Below, piece by piece: positions 34,107-46,948 of a DNA stretch of 64,000 nt. This stretch comes from Guyanagaster necrorhizus (taxonomy: Eukaryota; Basidiomycota; Agaricomycetes; Agaricales; Physalacriaceae). The position numbers and the translations under genes were made by a program. Numbering within the stretch: position 1 is the first letter of the stretch; every line of letters starts with the position of its first letter. Location: NCBI RefSeq assembly GCF_019112545.1, contig NW_025064945.1, positions 8,552 through 72,551 on the forward strand, written 5' to 3'. Under the pieces are notes generated by a model. The model did no database searches. It worked only from the letters and a program-made list of their open reading frames with translations, and had not been told where the DNA came from.

Positions 34107-35875
34107 TAGTGTTCTTGGATGGATTTTATTATGATGGTCATGTTGTTAACTAACAGATTGTATTCTGACGAACTTAACGTCGATTGCTTGTACTGTACGT
34201 ACTTGACGAAGAAGTGGAATTAGCACTTACAAAAGCATATCTTAATAACTTAACTCTACGCACCTTGCATTTCGACGATGACCACAATTCCACCCTCTTC
34301 GTTGCCTCAGCGACTCATAAGTCATGTAAACCGTCGCATGGCCTGCATGTATGCGTCTGAAATATCCACAGCTTAGACGACGTCTTAGTATGCAGTTTCA
34401 TGAATACTAACTACTTACTCGTCGTCTCCTAGACTGAGTTGTGCATTCATCCTCCTAAGGTCGCTGATGCTGCTCGTTCAACCATGTATCTGTCTCTGCT
34501 GCCAACAACTGAGAAGCAGGAAAGGAAAGCGGTCATCGTGCGTGTAGGCGGTGTCGCTGTTATATGCGCCAGAAGGGCAGAAACGGCTCAACCAGAAACA
34601 GGCGTACCATCGCCATTTGGCTCAGCCTAGATCATCCACAGCTCCCCAACGAGTTTCAAATATATGTACTAGGATTTTCCATCAAGAATAAGTGGTAAAA
34701 GGCCGCATATATTCACCTTCAGCGCGTCTCACCAAGAACAGGCCAAGCCTAAGCGTTCCCGCCGTCTCCCATAAAACAGGGAATAAGGTGACGGTGGTAG
34801 AAGACCAAGAAGCGAATCGGCCTCTGCCGGCTGAAAACGTGACCAGCGGCGAGATTCTACGTCTTAAGTAATCTCGCCTTTTTGGGTACCACCATCCGCA
34901 TTTAGAGGAGCATCGAGCGCTGGCTGATGATAATATTATCCTCAGGCATCGTCGAACAATGCTCTTTTTTTTGCGTGAATCATCAAGTTTCAACCAATCG
35001 TTCTATAGCTCTTGGTATCATTCTCTGCTCTTCTTTGACTTTATGTGACGATATAATTCTCACAAAGAACAATTGTGAGCATCGGCATTTCTAGCATTTC
35101 TGCATCCTCTTCACGTCGCAGGGGTCGATTTCATTTTCCAGCCCGGATGACGTTAACGAAAGTCGCGACCCTTGCTGCAAATATCTTTCTGCATCACCAA
35201 CAAATTTTTCTGATCATTTTTTCTTGCGAAATGTTCGTTCAACGCTTGTGTTTGCCCATCTGCTAAAACTCTTCTATTTGACAGGTATTGATACTACCAA
35301 GGACCGATCTTCACGGCGACTAAAGCCGAGCGCTTCCAAGGTTTATTTTCTCCATATGATGAAACATAAACTGCGCTGATGGACCAACATGCGAAAGATC
35401 ATTGATGACATCCTTTCAAGGCTTAGTCTACATTTCAGCGCAACAAAAGACCTCATGCTCTTCAAGTCAGATGCTGATCCTTCTCCAGGAAACTTAATAT
35501 CAAACTAGTCCACGAAGAGGTAATTATTAATGGGCGCACCGTCGCAGGAACACATGTCCAGTATACCAATTCTTTGGCCTAACACAATATCAAGAATACC
35601 AGGCTTCCTTCCAAAATTGTTGTTGCTGTAATTCAGACTGCAAGCTTCAATGCACGCTGTCAGTCTGAGAACAAATTTACATGTTACTTGTCAGGCTGCC
35701 CACAATACCCCTTCCAGTGCATAAGATTTGGCATATTCTCCGCTAAAAATACAATTCTGACTTCCCATCCTGCTCGACGAGTAAAAAAACAGATCTGCTC
35801 ATATCTACAGATGTTAGCATCAGCCTAGCATCAATGCAGAAAATCAAGGTCACCAACCCAGAATTCAATGGCGAT
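34107..35875. other. Intergenic; no recognisable gene
   Basis: Short frames on both strands (for example 34439-34630 plus and 34682-34993 minus) have no motif. The right part lies just downstream of the DOPA dioxygenase relic. Confidence 0.5.
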
Positions 35876-36522
35876 TCAACATATCATATTCAAAAGCCAG
35901 GGCCTACCCACCCAAGTGACAAGCTCTGTATGGTCACGATACTCATCAGTATTTGGATGTATAAAGACACATGAGACTCGGGTAGAGGAATACAAGGACA
36001 AGTCAAACTGACGAGGAAGGTCCACGGTTCACCACCAGCCAGGAGAACAACGTCCCCGTCATGTGAGGCGTAAAAGTATCCACTTCAAACATTGCGACGG
36101 GGTGAGTCCCCCCGTAAAGCACTCCCAGAATCGATAGATTCTCATCTATACAGAAGAAGATTAGCCTTGAAACATAAAGCATAAATCAATGTGTACCTCG
36201 GGAAATTCTCTTCTGATCCTTTCGTGCAGCTTTCCGGCATACTCTATCTCGTCCGGAGCATTCTGCATATAATAGACTGTCGTTCAGGCTTCAGAGTCAT
36301 CAACCCTCGGCCAGAATGCCAACAGGACTTACTGTCAAAGCCGAACCCATTATTAGTTTTATCAATTGGATCCACGAACTCGACGTATGCCTTGCTGAGC
36401 ACTAGCTTGCCCCACTCGTCCTTCTGTATGTCGTTCATCAGCGCTTCGCCCTTCAGGTTGACCCCGGTCGGTAGAGGTGAGGCATTCTCGTGTCCAATGA
36501 GAAGAGAAGGGTATTTGTCCAT
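35876..36522 (-). pseudogene. DOPA 4,5-dioxygenase-like gene, frameshifted
   Basis: On the minus strand exons 36522-36333, 36276-36197 and 36145-35876 join by GT-AG introns and read like the DOPA_dioxygen family: DKTNNGFGFD|IYYMQNAPDE, then GKLHERIRREFPE|MRIYRFW, HPVAMFEVDTFTPH, LFSWLVVNRGP, and finally FIHPNTDEYRDHTELVTWVG. Such enzymes open the L-DOPA ring (a step toward betalamic acid or muscaflavin pigments in some fungi), although many homologues have unknown substrates. Two breaks are visible. One base appears lost in a run of six C on the plus strand at 36108-36113, and the frame changes again near 35990 before FIHPN. The metal-binding His that the family usually has just before IYYM is also missing. 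It is most likely a recent pseudogene; a sequencing slip could explain the first break only. Confidence 0.72.
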
Positions 36523-38512
36523 TATTCGGGGAGCCTAAGGGGTGGTGGTCCTGCGAAAAGCAGACTCCATCCTTATATACTGTTCGTCTGGCATAATCGC
36601 ATGAGTACGTCGTGTCATCGCAGGAACGTAAGCATCAGTACTTACTGTGGGGCACTCTCGTTATTCAAGGACACTGGACTGCCTGCCAGTGGGACGACTA
36701 TGGTGTATTCCTTTTCATAGTAGTCATGATAGTGTACGCAATTCAGTCCCGTATTCAATGTGATGTATATCGAAACTTACCAACACAATTGAGCTAAGGG
36801 ATATACCCATCGCTGAAGCTCAACATCGCCTCAAAGCATAACCAAAATGGTACTGCATGTCTTACCAATGGCACTAGCGTATGTTTCGCATATCGCTCGA
36901 ATCTATAACTAAAAAGTAGAAATCATATGCGCAATGGTAACGATATTATTCTAGTGGGAAAATATCCAGCTCTTGCAATAAAATATGAATGCCAAGCCAC
37001 TGCATGTAATGTTATACTTGGCAAGTGGAGCAAATGAGCCTCGGAATGCAACACGCGTCCTTGCAAAGTGACTTATTTTGAATCGGCAATGCATAAGCCT
37101 CGGAACGCTAAAAATAGATTTACTAAAGGAATCCCAGGTGAATGTGACGACCGTAGATCTGTGGAAGATACTGATACTAAGCGTGGCCGTGACTGGATAT
37201 TCGTCGTTGAATCTGAGGACAGGCGCCTAGATATCTATCATACAGGCGGGCTATAGGGGTTGTGCTCCGCAGATGTTTTGAGGCGCTGCCGAACAGGGAG
37301 AGCATCCTGCAGGAAGACGTATCCCATAACATAGAAGGATATCTTTCAGTATTTATGGAACGTAATCTTCCGTGTGTCTGCTTCAATATGATTTCGTGCC
37401 CGACCGGTCATGTAACGTATATCCCTGTCGTGTGAAGGAAGTGAGAGCTGTAGCCACGACGTTCCCGAAGGAAGTCACGATACGGTCCCCAGAAAAAGTC
37501 GAGGAGAACGAGGGTATGTGTTTCCAAAGACCGAAGGGGAACAAATCCATGGCTCTTCTACATATGTTCCTACCAACATGAGTAGGGGAACTGCGGCGTC
37601 ATCCCCAGCCACGTACCAAAGAAGGTCGTGTTGCAGGAGTGGACATAGGAGATAACGCAATCAAGAGTTCCTCGCCGTCTGGAAGATGGCGCTTATTGTA
37701 CATTTGTCATTGATAGGGTATGGTGTGAGCTCTTGGAAAAGAATACTGTTGGGATTTTGCTGGAAAGTTCTAGAAGGGGCAATCCAGCATCATGCCGAGA
37801 GTTGATGAGTAAGCTCGAGAGAAAGAGAAAGTTGTAGTAAATTCTAGATACAAGCCTGAGAGTATAAATACAAGCTCTGTAGGAGCTGAAGAATAATAAG
37901 TTCATTCTTTCTGGCCTTACCAGCCTGGAGTCTACCCTGCGCAACACCGGGGATTTCCAATAAATACACCTTGGGTGGTTCCTGGAGGAAAACATTAAGC
38001 TTTGGCTCTTGTATGCGAAAAGGAACCCATATCCCATGGCTTCGTTTGCATGAACTTCAATTCAGCATCCATCACCTCTCACCACTTTGTCTTCGTGATC
38101 CTACCCGAACTTCGATAGGGATCCCTCCCTCAATTGGCTGTGCACCTGTATCGATAATGATCCCCCCCGTATTGAGACCAAAGCACGTTTCCTAAATTGT
38201 TCATCATTCGGGTCTTCGTTACGGACCATCAATGATCATGTTCTCAGAATCTATCTGTGCTGTATTCGTAGTAAGGCGCTGCGTTGCGTCTTAAGGCTTT
38301 CAGGAAATTACATGAACCTCATGGTGACAGTAATAAGTAAGCTCTTTCACCAGACGACGGCGTATATCTATAGAATCTTGTGATGTCTGTCTACGCTTTG
38401 TTACGGATATTTCTAGAAAAGATAAATGATACGCGACTCTACGAGATCGTTGTAATAATACATATGGAGTCTAAATGCATACGAGAGAGAAGGATAGTAT
38501 TTTGAGGATTAG
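36523..38512. other. No recognisable gene; contains a diverged repeat
   Basis: Apart from the repeat at 37240-37750, the frames here are short and without motifs. Confidence 0.45.
37240..37750 (-). repeat. Diverged gene remnant, copy A
   Basis: The minus strand reads MTGRARNHIEADTRKI and FLQDALP. The segment is related to 43740-44235, which reads ITGHARNHIGVDSQKI and FVHDALP. The two share long nucleotide blocks such as TGTAGCCACGACGTTCCCGA-like DNA in direct orientation. Both are broken by stops. The parent family is not recognised. Confidence 0.55.
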
Positions 38513-41159
38513 TTAGTATTCTGGAAAGAAAGAAAGAAGACCATTAGAATGATCTTCCAAAGCAGTCGTCTCAGCGTGCGAGACTCGATGGCGAATCAGC
38601 TCCAACTCATCCCACAGATTCGAAGGAAGCTCTTTATGCTTGCGCAAAAATGACCGAATATGATCCAGCCATTCCTTCATAACATGAAACCTATTTTTCA
38701 CAACCCCCCCCGTCTCACCTTGTCGAATAGCCAGCAGCAAAATTTGTGCCAGCCAATAGAACGGAAGAGCATCGTGCACAAAAGGCGGCTCCTCATCTCT
38801 CTCCTTCCCATCCGGGCAAGACATCCACATACTAAACCAGTTTGTCAACGCGTATTGAGTCGCAAACCGATTCCCTCCACGGCCGTCATTACCCATTGGC
38901 TCCGGTGCAGTAGAAGACTCAGCATCACTACCAGACGACTCGCAGCCCGAGTAGGAGAAGCAGACATTACGGAGGATCGTATGGATCAGAATGAAATGCG
39001 AGAATGGGTTCAAGGGCGTCAGCGAAATTTTAAGTCTCATCTCGCTGAGATTAGCTAGAGCTTGCTGCATCCCGACACCGTATAGTCTAGCTGACCCCAG
39101 ACCGTACGGCGATGGTTTCTGCAACAGACCAATCCATTCTGCAGCAGTTTGCGCCTTCCATATGGCCTCATCGCATGGGAGATTCATGTTGAATTCCGCA
39201 GTCTGAAATGACGGGTGCATCGAGAAAAAGACAGAGTGACAGCAGTCATGGAGATATGAGAGTAATAGTGCGCTACAGATGGCATTGCGAAATCAGCAAC
39301 AGTTGATAGCCATGCAGAACCGATTAAGATTTACCGTTTCACAGTTTCGTGAAGCGCCCAGTTCCGCCAAGACTGTTCCAAAAGGAGAGGATCGTTCGAA
39401 TCAGGAAACGTCCAAGAACGTGAGCGAGCGATGGCTTCTGACCCTCGGATCATCTATTGGCTTCTGTCAGAGACGGCCCAGTCCAGCATAAATAGACTCC
39501 AACCATACCATAACTAGCATCCCATGATATACATTAGACGAAACCCGAAAATCGGAACGTTGGTGGAAGAGACCAATAGTCTGGAGCAACACAACGGCGA
39601 GTATAAGGAAATCTTGCTCTTTGAGACTACATGGCACTTTGATCTGGGTGTGTTTTTGCATTAGTATCAAAGATATGTATTCGCTAAAGCGAAGTACTGA
39701 CAAAATCATGGATGACGGCATCCCGCGTCGAAGACAAAGTTTCGGTTATAAAAGAGACGGCTCGGCGGGTTTTGAGAAACAGCGCACCGCATGCTTGCAT
39801 TGCGTGAATGAGGATGAGCGGTTTGTCCTCTGTTGTCCACGACCCCAGGTGCACTAAAGGAATTTGTGTACAGAAAGCGGAGAAAAATAGATGTACTGGA
39901 GGGTATGTCAGCTATCAAAGTAATCATGGTATGTGGGTACACACGGTATTGTTCATTTTCTATATCGAGCGGTTGAGCCCTGCTGAGTAAGTCTGCGCAC
40001 CCCGAAGATACCGTATAAGGGGATGAGGGATTGAAAATTTCGCAGAAAGGAGTTTCGTTATCCGATAACGTAGAGATAGAAACGAAGCCGGAGGAGGAAG
40101 CTATAAGGGAAGAGTAGTCGACATTCAATCCAGATGCTCCGTTAGCTGGGAACCATGGGAGTTTCGGCAACGTGGCAGTGGTGGAAAAAGAGGATTTATC
40201 GAGGAAGTCATCAAGCACGCCACTTGAGAATGATCTTTCCATAGAATCATCACATAGTTCACCATCAGCATCAGCAATAGTGACCGCTTTTTTGATGACA
40301 GGGTCAAAGATGGCGGATAAGGAGGGACAATTCAATGAAGTGAAAGAGGAAGACGGGGTAGCGTCTGCAGCTACTGATAGGGTAGGATCGAAGGAAGGTA
40401 ATATCTCACTGTTTTGAGGAGATTGAAGTGGATCTGATGAAGTTATGGGCGATGAAAGTGGTTCCTGAGAATTGTCATCGAGAAGCTCCGTTTGAATGCG
40501 TCTCTTGATACGGCGTCTCTTGGCATTATTCTTCTTTTCCTGCGAGACTGCCGGATCATTGACATAGACGCACTCCCTGCTGCGAGAAATGCACTTTGAG
40601 CATGGACTGTCAAGATTACACTTGACTTTTGAGTCTGCACAAGCCTAAACGAATGTTAAGGAAAGGAGTGAAGCGTCATCGTACTGTGGGGCAGACCTGG
40701 CAGGACTTTCTTCGAGATCGAAGGAAACCGAGACTATGATAACGCCGTTAGTTGATTATTCAAGCCTGAGAAGGTGACTGACTACTCACGGACCGCCGCA
40801 CGTCCTTTTGTGTCTAGCCAGAACATCGCTCCGGTTGAACTCTGCACCGCATATCTACCATAGCTGGAATTAGCATACCGTTACAACTGCATTCGCTCTG
40901 AAAAATGCTGACCTCGCATCGATGCTCACGTTCGTTGGTATCTGTTCGGATGATATCTTAGTAGTCAAGCGCGGGATTCATACTGTAGCCGGTCGAAATC
41001 CTTACGTGAACCAAAATGTCTGTTCAAGTGTGTCGTCCTGGTGAACTTGGCGGGACAAAGGGGACAATGTTTCGTCTTCAACAACGTAGGCGTGTTTCCT
41101 CGATGAGAATGTACACGAGGTGTTTCTTGGTTTGTCTTGAGGTCGGCGACTAGACGCAT
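38513..41159 (-). CDS. Transcription factor paralogue: C2H2 fingers, Zn2Cys6 and fungal TF domain
   Basis: Exons on the minus strand are 41159-41006, 40941-40913, 40854-40790, 40733-40697, 40644-39945, 39895-39702, 39643-39509, 39453-39335 and 39272-38513, giving 730 residues. Finger 1 is C32-C35-H48-H52, finger 2 is C60-C63-H76-C80, and the binuclear cluster uses Cys 94, 97, 104, 110, 113 and 120. Six internal exons have exactly the same lengths as in the copy at 11801-14460 (29, 65, 37, 194, 135 and 119 nt). The large fifth exon is 27 nt longer. The DNA-binding residues and middle region are well conserved, while the linker is strongly diverged. All frames are open, so both copies look functional. 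The start aligns with Met at 11846 of the other copy. The role is unknown; a nuclear regulator is inferred. Confidence 0.9.
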
Positions 41160-41293
41160 GAACTGAAAAGTTGGGGAGCCGTATGATAAAGGCGGAGGGA
41201 TGAAAAGCAGTGAGAGAAATGAATGGATGTGAAGAGGCGAGTTAAAAATGTCACAGCAGAGATTAGTGCTTTTTTAGCTTGTAAACCATGACG

Positions 41294-41450
41294 CCTCGAA
41301 AGTTTTCGTTTTAGAGAAGCCTTTCTTGGTCCTGAGAAGACCGACAGTACATCGGTATGAAAACTTTCCTGTATGGAACAATGAAGTTGAGGTAGTTTTT
41401 CGTTTTATAGAGCTCAAAACAAGGGGATAAAAACTGAATCTGAAAACGAA
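41294..41450 (+). repeat. Direct repeat, copy 1 (partner 42258-42387)
   Basis: Shared blocks include GAAGCCTTTCT-GGTCC, a TGTGGAA(C/T)AATG(A/G)A(G/A)TT segment, and ATAAAAACTGAA(T/C)CTGAAA. Spacing between blocks differs slightly, and a short insertion is present in this copy. Confidence 0.6.
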
Positions 41451-42257
41451 ACCTTTTAAGGTCCCATTTTGGCTTTCAAAAATGAACTAGTATCTGCAGT
41501 CAATAGTCCACCATCCATGGTAATCCGCGCCCGTAGAATCCTCATCGGAGTGGATGACAATAGTTTAGGACCACATTTCTCAGCATTGATCCCTGCCCGA
41601 AGTAGCCGACCAGCGCCCTTCTATTATTGTACCGTTGCCTTTAGTCCAGATTCAACAATAAATTTGCATTCTACCTTCCTTAGAGTTCAATTTACGGTCA
41701 GAGACTAGTTGATAGATCCCAGAGGGTAGGAAAAATCATGTCCACGACGAAAGGGCGGACTGAAGCTGATTGCTGACTGGTTACGTGCCTAATACATGAT
41801 AACGGTAAGTATAGAGCCAATATAATGACTTTATACACACGCGGAACTCTTTAAGTATAAGAAAACTTCCGTTTACTTACCTAATCAAAGGAGCTCATTA
41901 AAAGTAATGGCTGAATACGGGCCAGAATAACCCAAGAAGCTCGGTAACTGGCCTCCTCGGTGCGGGGAGATCGCAAGTCCTGGAATTCGGAGTTATTTCG
42001 GTGGCGGTGTATGATCGCGATAGTCCGAAAAATTTTCTTGCCGCTTCATTCATAAATACCTCCAAAACGCCGCAATAAACGAGTCATTAAAAGGTAGAAA
42101 TGTCAGCAGAACGATAGGAGTGGCAAGGAAACTAAGAGGCGAATCCTGCTTCTTGTCATCAAGCACGCATAACCGTCGTGTCCTGGTAAAAGGCAATCAA
42201 AGAAAGCGATGTACTGATATGCCGCGTTGGCAAATTCCTGTGCATTTAGCTCGTCAA

Positions 42258-42387
42258 CCTCAAAAGCTTTGGTTTTACTGAAGCCTTTCTCGGTCCCGAA
42301 AATGCTATCAGGAAACCGAATTTCCCCCTGTGGAATAATGGAATTAAGATAAGGGTATAAAAACTGAACCTGAAATCAACGGCCCCA
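42258..42387 (+). repeat. Direct repeat, copy 2, with TATA-like box
   Basis: This is the partner of 41294-41450, about 960 bp away. It carries TATAAAAAC at 42356-42364, where copy 1 has GATAAAAAC. A duplicated promoter or a small mobile element could both give this picture. Confidence 0.6.
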
Positions 42388-43739
42388 GCGGGGACATAAC
42401 ACCGAACAGACCGAGCTGAACCTCCACCACCTTCTGCGCCAGCGCCAACAGCATTACATAGCTGCATCACCAGGCTTCTCCTTTACCGTGATCGGGAATG
42501 AACGGGTAGGTGCCATGTGCGTGAAAGACACCCTCCACGCGCGAATGTGGTCATCGTTTATCAGGTTAACCGGCGCTATATGCATGTACCCCAGATGTCA
42601 TATGAACCTGGTAGTTGAGGATGATGGTTGGCCGGCGATGATGTTCAGTTCGCGGGAGAAGTCCCAATAAAGATGGTGATGGTCGAACAGTGGAGGATGA
42701 TACTTTTGAGCGTGACTGTTGTTGGAGAGTCATCGTCGAACTGCAGGACCGGTGCGAACCCTTCGACCAGATGTCGTACACGCGGGCTATAGGGACTGCG
42801 CTCAACAGACGTTCCCGATGTGGTAGTACGAGTTGCCAGGCACATAGACTCGATGTCATGGACCAGCTGACTCGTACTTCCTTTTTTGGTTTGCCACATC
42901 TTTCCCTTATCTTTCACCGCCATTTCTACTGTTTTTCCTTCAATTCTTCTGTATAGGTTTCTATTCCATCCAATCATGACACTGCATTGCTTATGGACCG
43001 ACAAGCATGCATCTGGGCCCTACAGCCTCAAAGGGCTCGTACCTTCAAGATCTCAGCACGAATGTTGAGGTGGCTGACCTCCCCGACCACAGAGCTGTTC
43101 CAGGCATTGGAAGGAGGATCAGTATGGGTCATATAGGTGTCTGATGCATATACCAGTTCGTTTTTACTACTTTTCTATTCGTTAAATTCCTCTCCAGTTC
43201 AATTCAACACAACTTCCCTCCCTACCCTGTCTGATGCGAAGACCGAAGCTGACAGCAGACAACACCTCCTCGGAATGTGCTGGGGATCGAGATACAATGG
43301 CTTGGACCACTGCTTGTATGCTGAGCAGGGGCAACGTACTCTCCCTATGCCGTAGTTGCACGTATCCTGGGTGGTTTGCTCTTGCTTGAAGCAGAGGTAA
43401 ATGAGCTAGGACATTCCCTTTCTTCTGACTCTTTTGTTCTAGGATACTTCTATATACTCAAAACCAACATGTATGGGCTCTGGCGACGCATGAGCATGCG
43501 TGCAGCTACCCCTGGCCTCCCCTTATTGTACGTGTTCCAGAAATTTGATTTAGCTTCCCTTCCGTTTTGACCACCAAATAACAAACCTTTGAGCAAGCCA
43601 AGGACCTTGACTATTGAGCCCAGTGAGTAGTTTTATAAACTAATTACTCAAATTCTCTCTAGATACACCCGGTATTGATGAACACCACGACTTTCCCCCA
43701 TGCCCAGCCACTTCACAAGCAACCCACGGCCTCGCACAA

Positions 43740-44235
43740 CTGTCTACGTCAGCTACGACGTATACTGCGACACCAGAGGGGGAGAGCATCATGCACGAAG
43801 ATGTATTCGGTCACATAAATAGTCGTCAGCCGGTCTTGAAGGAACATAATCTTCTGCGAGTCTACTCCAATATGGTTCCGTGCATGACCGGTTATATAAC
43901 TACATCCCTGTCGTGAGAAGGAGGCGAGAGCTGTGGCCACGACGTTCCCGAGAGGTCATGATACGGTTTCGGGAAGAACGAGGGTATGCTTGGCCGCAGG
44001 CGAGATGTGAATGAACCCAGATTGTCCACTATGGATGTTCATAACAAGGTGAGAAGGCAACCGGCTAGCATCATCTTCAATCTAGCATACGTGGTGCCAA
44101 AGAAGGTTCTGTCGCAGGATTGTACGTAGGAGGTGATGGAATCGAGAAGCTCTTCTTCGTCCTGAGGATGGCGCTTGCCATAATCATTGTTGGGGAACCT
44201 TGGTATGGCACGAGCTCTTGGAGAGGAATATACTT
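43740..44235 (-). repeat. Diverged gene remnant, copy B
   Basis: Related to 37240-37750 in the same orientation. The minus strand reads VVATALASFSRQG then ITGHARNHIGVDSQKI. The frame is broken repeatedly. The family is not recognised. Confidence 0.5.
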
Positions 44236-45716
44236 TGGGCAGTTCTTGGAAAACTTTAATCTGTGGTCCTCGCATGCAGAAAGAGAACCGTACCCTATGG
44301 ATTCGTTGACATGAACTTCAAATTCACATCCATCCTGAGCCCCTTTCTCTTCGTAAGCTTCGCCACAAAATCATTCCTACGACGCGCTCCGGGCGGTTGT
44401 GATGTATCAATTGACGGCAAAGCGCCGTACGGTAACTGGGCAACACAAGCGTAAAGTCAACCTTCCCATTATTAACACATCCTACGACTCCTGCACCTAC
44501 AAAATTGGGTGATACAAATGTCGCAGAGGCGCTGGCAGTGTGGACAGTCCAGTGCACAGATATTGGTAGAAGGGAAGAAAAGGGAAATCAAAATCTCACA
44601 TGTGACTGCAGCTTTCACCGAAGTGTCGCGACATCCATAAGTAATTGGCAATTCCAGCGCATGAAAAGCAAAGGGCTTTACAGCTGCGGAATAATGCAGG
44701 TGACAACGATAGAGCTGTAGAAGACATGGTGGCTGTTCCTAGGTAGCAGTCGCCTGGACCGGACGTACACTTAAAAGAGATGCCCAGGTATCACGTACGA
44801 GATGAATATGTATCCCTTCGCAGGCGGTCGATCTGGAGGGAAGATACTCATCGACATGCCTGGTGCAGTTTCGTGTGAAAAAGGGTATCACCAGTAACAA
44901 AATAAATGAGAGTAAGATACGCGCAAGGTCTGAGAGCGGTTCCCAGAAAAGCCAAGAAGGACGAGGTTCGCTCATACACGAATGAGCTCTATCCAAAGTT
45001 TTCACACAGATTTGAGAGGAGGATTTGCTCGCATCATCTGCATGTAGTGTGTCGCAAGATAAGGAAAGGAAGGTAGCACTAATGAATCGTCGTATCGGAT
45101 GGAAAAAACTCGCAGACAGATAAAGTTGGGACAATTTCTAGCAAAATAATTAGATATCATCCTGCGTCGCAGAGAGAAATCATACCTAATTCCTTGTCTC
45201 TTCGTTATCTTCCACTAAATATTGTTCCTTCGGTGCTGCACCGAACTCTCCGTCATCCTTCGCGCTGCTAGTCAACGGGGCCGTTCCATACCTTAACGTT
45301 GAAGAACAGGATCGACCTTGGAGGACAAGCAGAGACCGACCACCAAGGCCGTCCCAAGGAATCCAGAGTCTTACTCTGGGGAAAAGGAAGTCCAGCCGTG
45401 TAGAAGACACCATGGTCGTGCGGTTGTTTACCATTGGCTGACATTTGAGTAATCCATATCAACGTCCAAGTTTCACCGGTATTATTTTCCAGCTATGCGC
45501 ACCTATAAGAAATATATGAGCGATGCAATGTTACCACAAAGATTAATATTTACCTTTCGTGGAAAGCGACAAAAGGAAGATAGATTTTGATTGAAAATGT
45601 TACATGAAGATCCTGTCCGATATCGCTAGGACTATCAGGGAACAATACCGATGATAGCTGTAGCAGAAGAAATAGGACCAGGACCATGCGGAAATGACGG
45701 GAGAGGAACGGAATGG

Positions 45717-46948
45717 TTATGGGAGCAACGCCAAAATCGGTCTGCACCGGCTTGCAAGACATGTGATTTTGAGTGGTGTGATTGCATTTGCTGCTTTGAG
45801 CTGGGGAAAAACGGGTGTTCTCTTGTAAACAAGGATTATGACAGTGAGGTTTGGAATGGAAAGTGAAGATAGAATCGCGCTGTTTCTCCTGAGTGTCATG
45901 CAAGTGAGATGGGGCAGGGAGATGGTTTCGTGGCCGTCTGGAATTTTGATTCCCATGTCGTTAATTTCGAGACTCTTCATACACTTCGCCTGTAGAAGAA
46001 GATCAAGGTCCTGCGTACCATAGACTGGAAACATTAAGTGGGCAAGATGGCTCCAGGCGATGAAGGGAATGACCAGTGGCTGCAGCATCTCCCCCTCGAA
46101 GACTCGCAGATTTCCTGCATAATCAAATCCATCATGTATCCGAGACGTAGGCTGACCAGTAGCATCCACTGATTTGATTTTCAGACGACGGAGCCTATTC
46201 AAACTCCCCTGACCCCGGGAAAGGCCTTGCATGGAACAAAGACGATTGCATAAAACGAGTAGATTTTCGATACAGGAAGTGAGGGTGGAAATGAGGGAAA
46301 GAAAGGGATGATCTGCAATGTCGATGGTACTGCGAATCCATATGGTGAGGGGTGCGTTCCGTGACCTTTCAAGATGGATTCCAAGCATGAAAATTGTGCG
46401 CAAATGGATGACAAAGGATCATTGAGATCACCCACCATATCAAGCAAGATAGATGACCACAGATCCGGAGAGCTGACAATAGTCGCTCGCCAGCTCTGGA
46501 ATACTTGAGACAACGTCCATGGGGATCTCCTAGCATCCAGACTATCGTATAAGTCAATGCTTTGCGACATTATTTCGGAAGGGGATGGGATGGTCTCAAG
46601 AGCGATGGAGCGAAGAACCATCATGGGGTAATCTTCTCATTGGAGAAGGAGTACTTTGGTGTCCTCGATTTTCACCTGCACCATGTGACATTCATTGATA
46701 CGAGACTCGGTAAGAACTTTGACATGCGGGATCTTCTCATCACGATTCGCAAGACGCTTAGGTCCCCACATGATGATTATCCTGGAAACGGGATGGCTCT
46801 CTATCCGACGGAACATCGTTGCATCTGAGAAGGTCTGGTATGCGAGGCAAGTGTGTGTCTCCCGGCAATGTTCCCATAGATGTAGATCTAATTTTGGAAC
46901 TGGCAGCAAGAAGGGTAGCTTCGTCTTGTGGGTCAAAGAATGAAACAT
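45717..46948 (-). pseudogene. F-box gene copy 5, inverted twin of copy 4
   Basis: The minus strand reproduces copy 4 (28981-30245) almost exactly, including the same frame break between the N-terminal segment and the PWTLSQV region. This shows that copy 4 was already broken when it was duplicated. It continues further into the leucine-rich domain (KIPDGHETISLPHLTCMTL and beyond) than copy 4 does, to a stop at 45717, and then the homology ends. Here the residue after SQV is F-Q-S-W, so the conserved Trp is retained where copy 4 has a stop. Confidence 0.75.

Larger units (their letters stand above)
41160..45716. other. No recognisable intact gene; two kinds of local repeat
   Basis: The stretch holds a pair of ~130-160-bp direct repeats (41294 and 42258) and the second copy of a gene remnant (43740-44235). 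Other frames, for example 42645-43004 minus and 44739-45134 minus, lack motifs. Confidence 0.45.

Noticed and set aside
38700..39058. A 132-codon plus-strand frame
   Set aside because: Antisense to the last exon of the minus-strand regulator, whose exon structure is confirmed by its paralogue.
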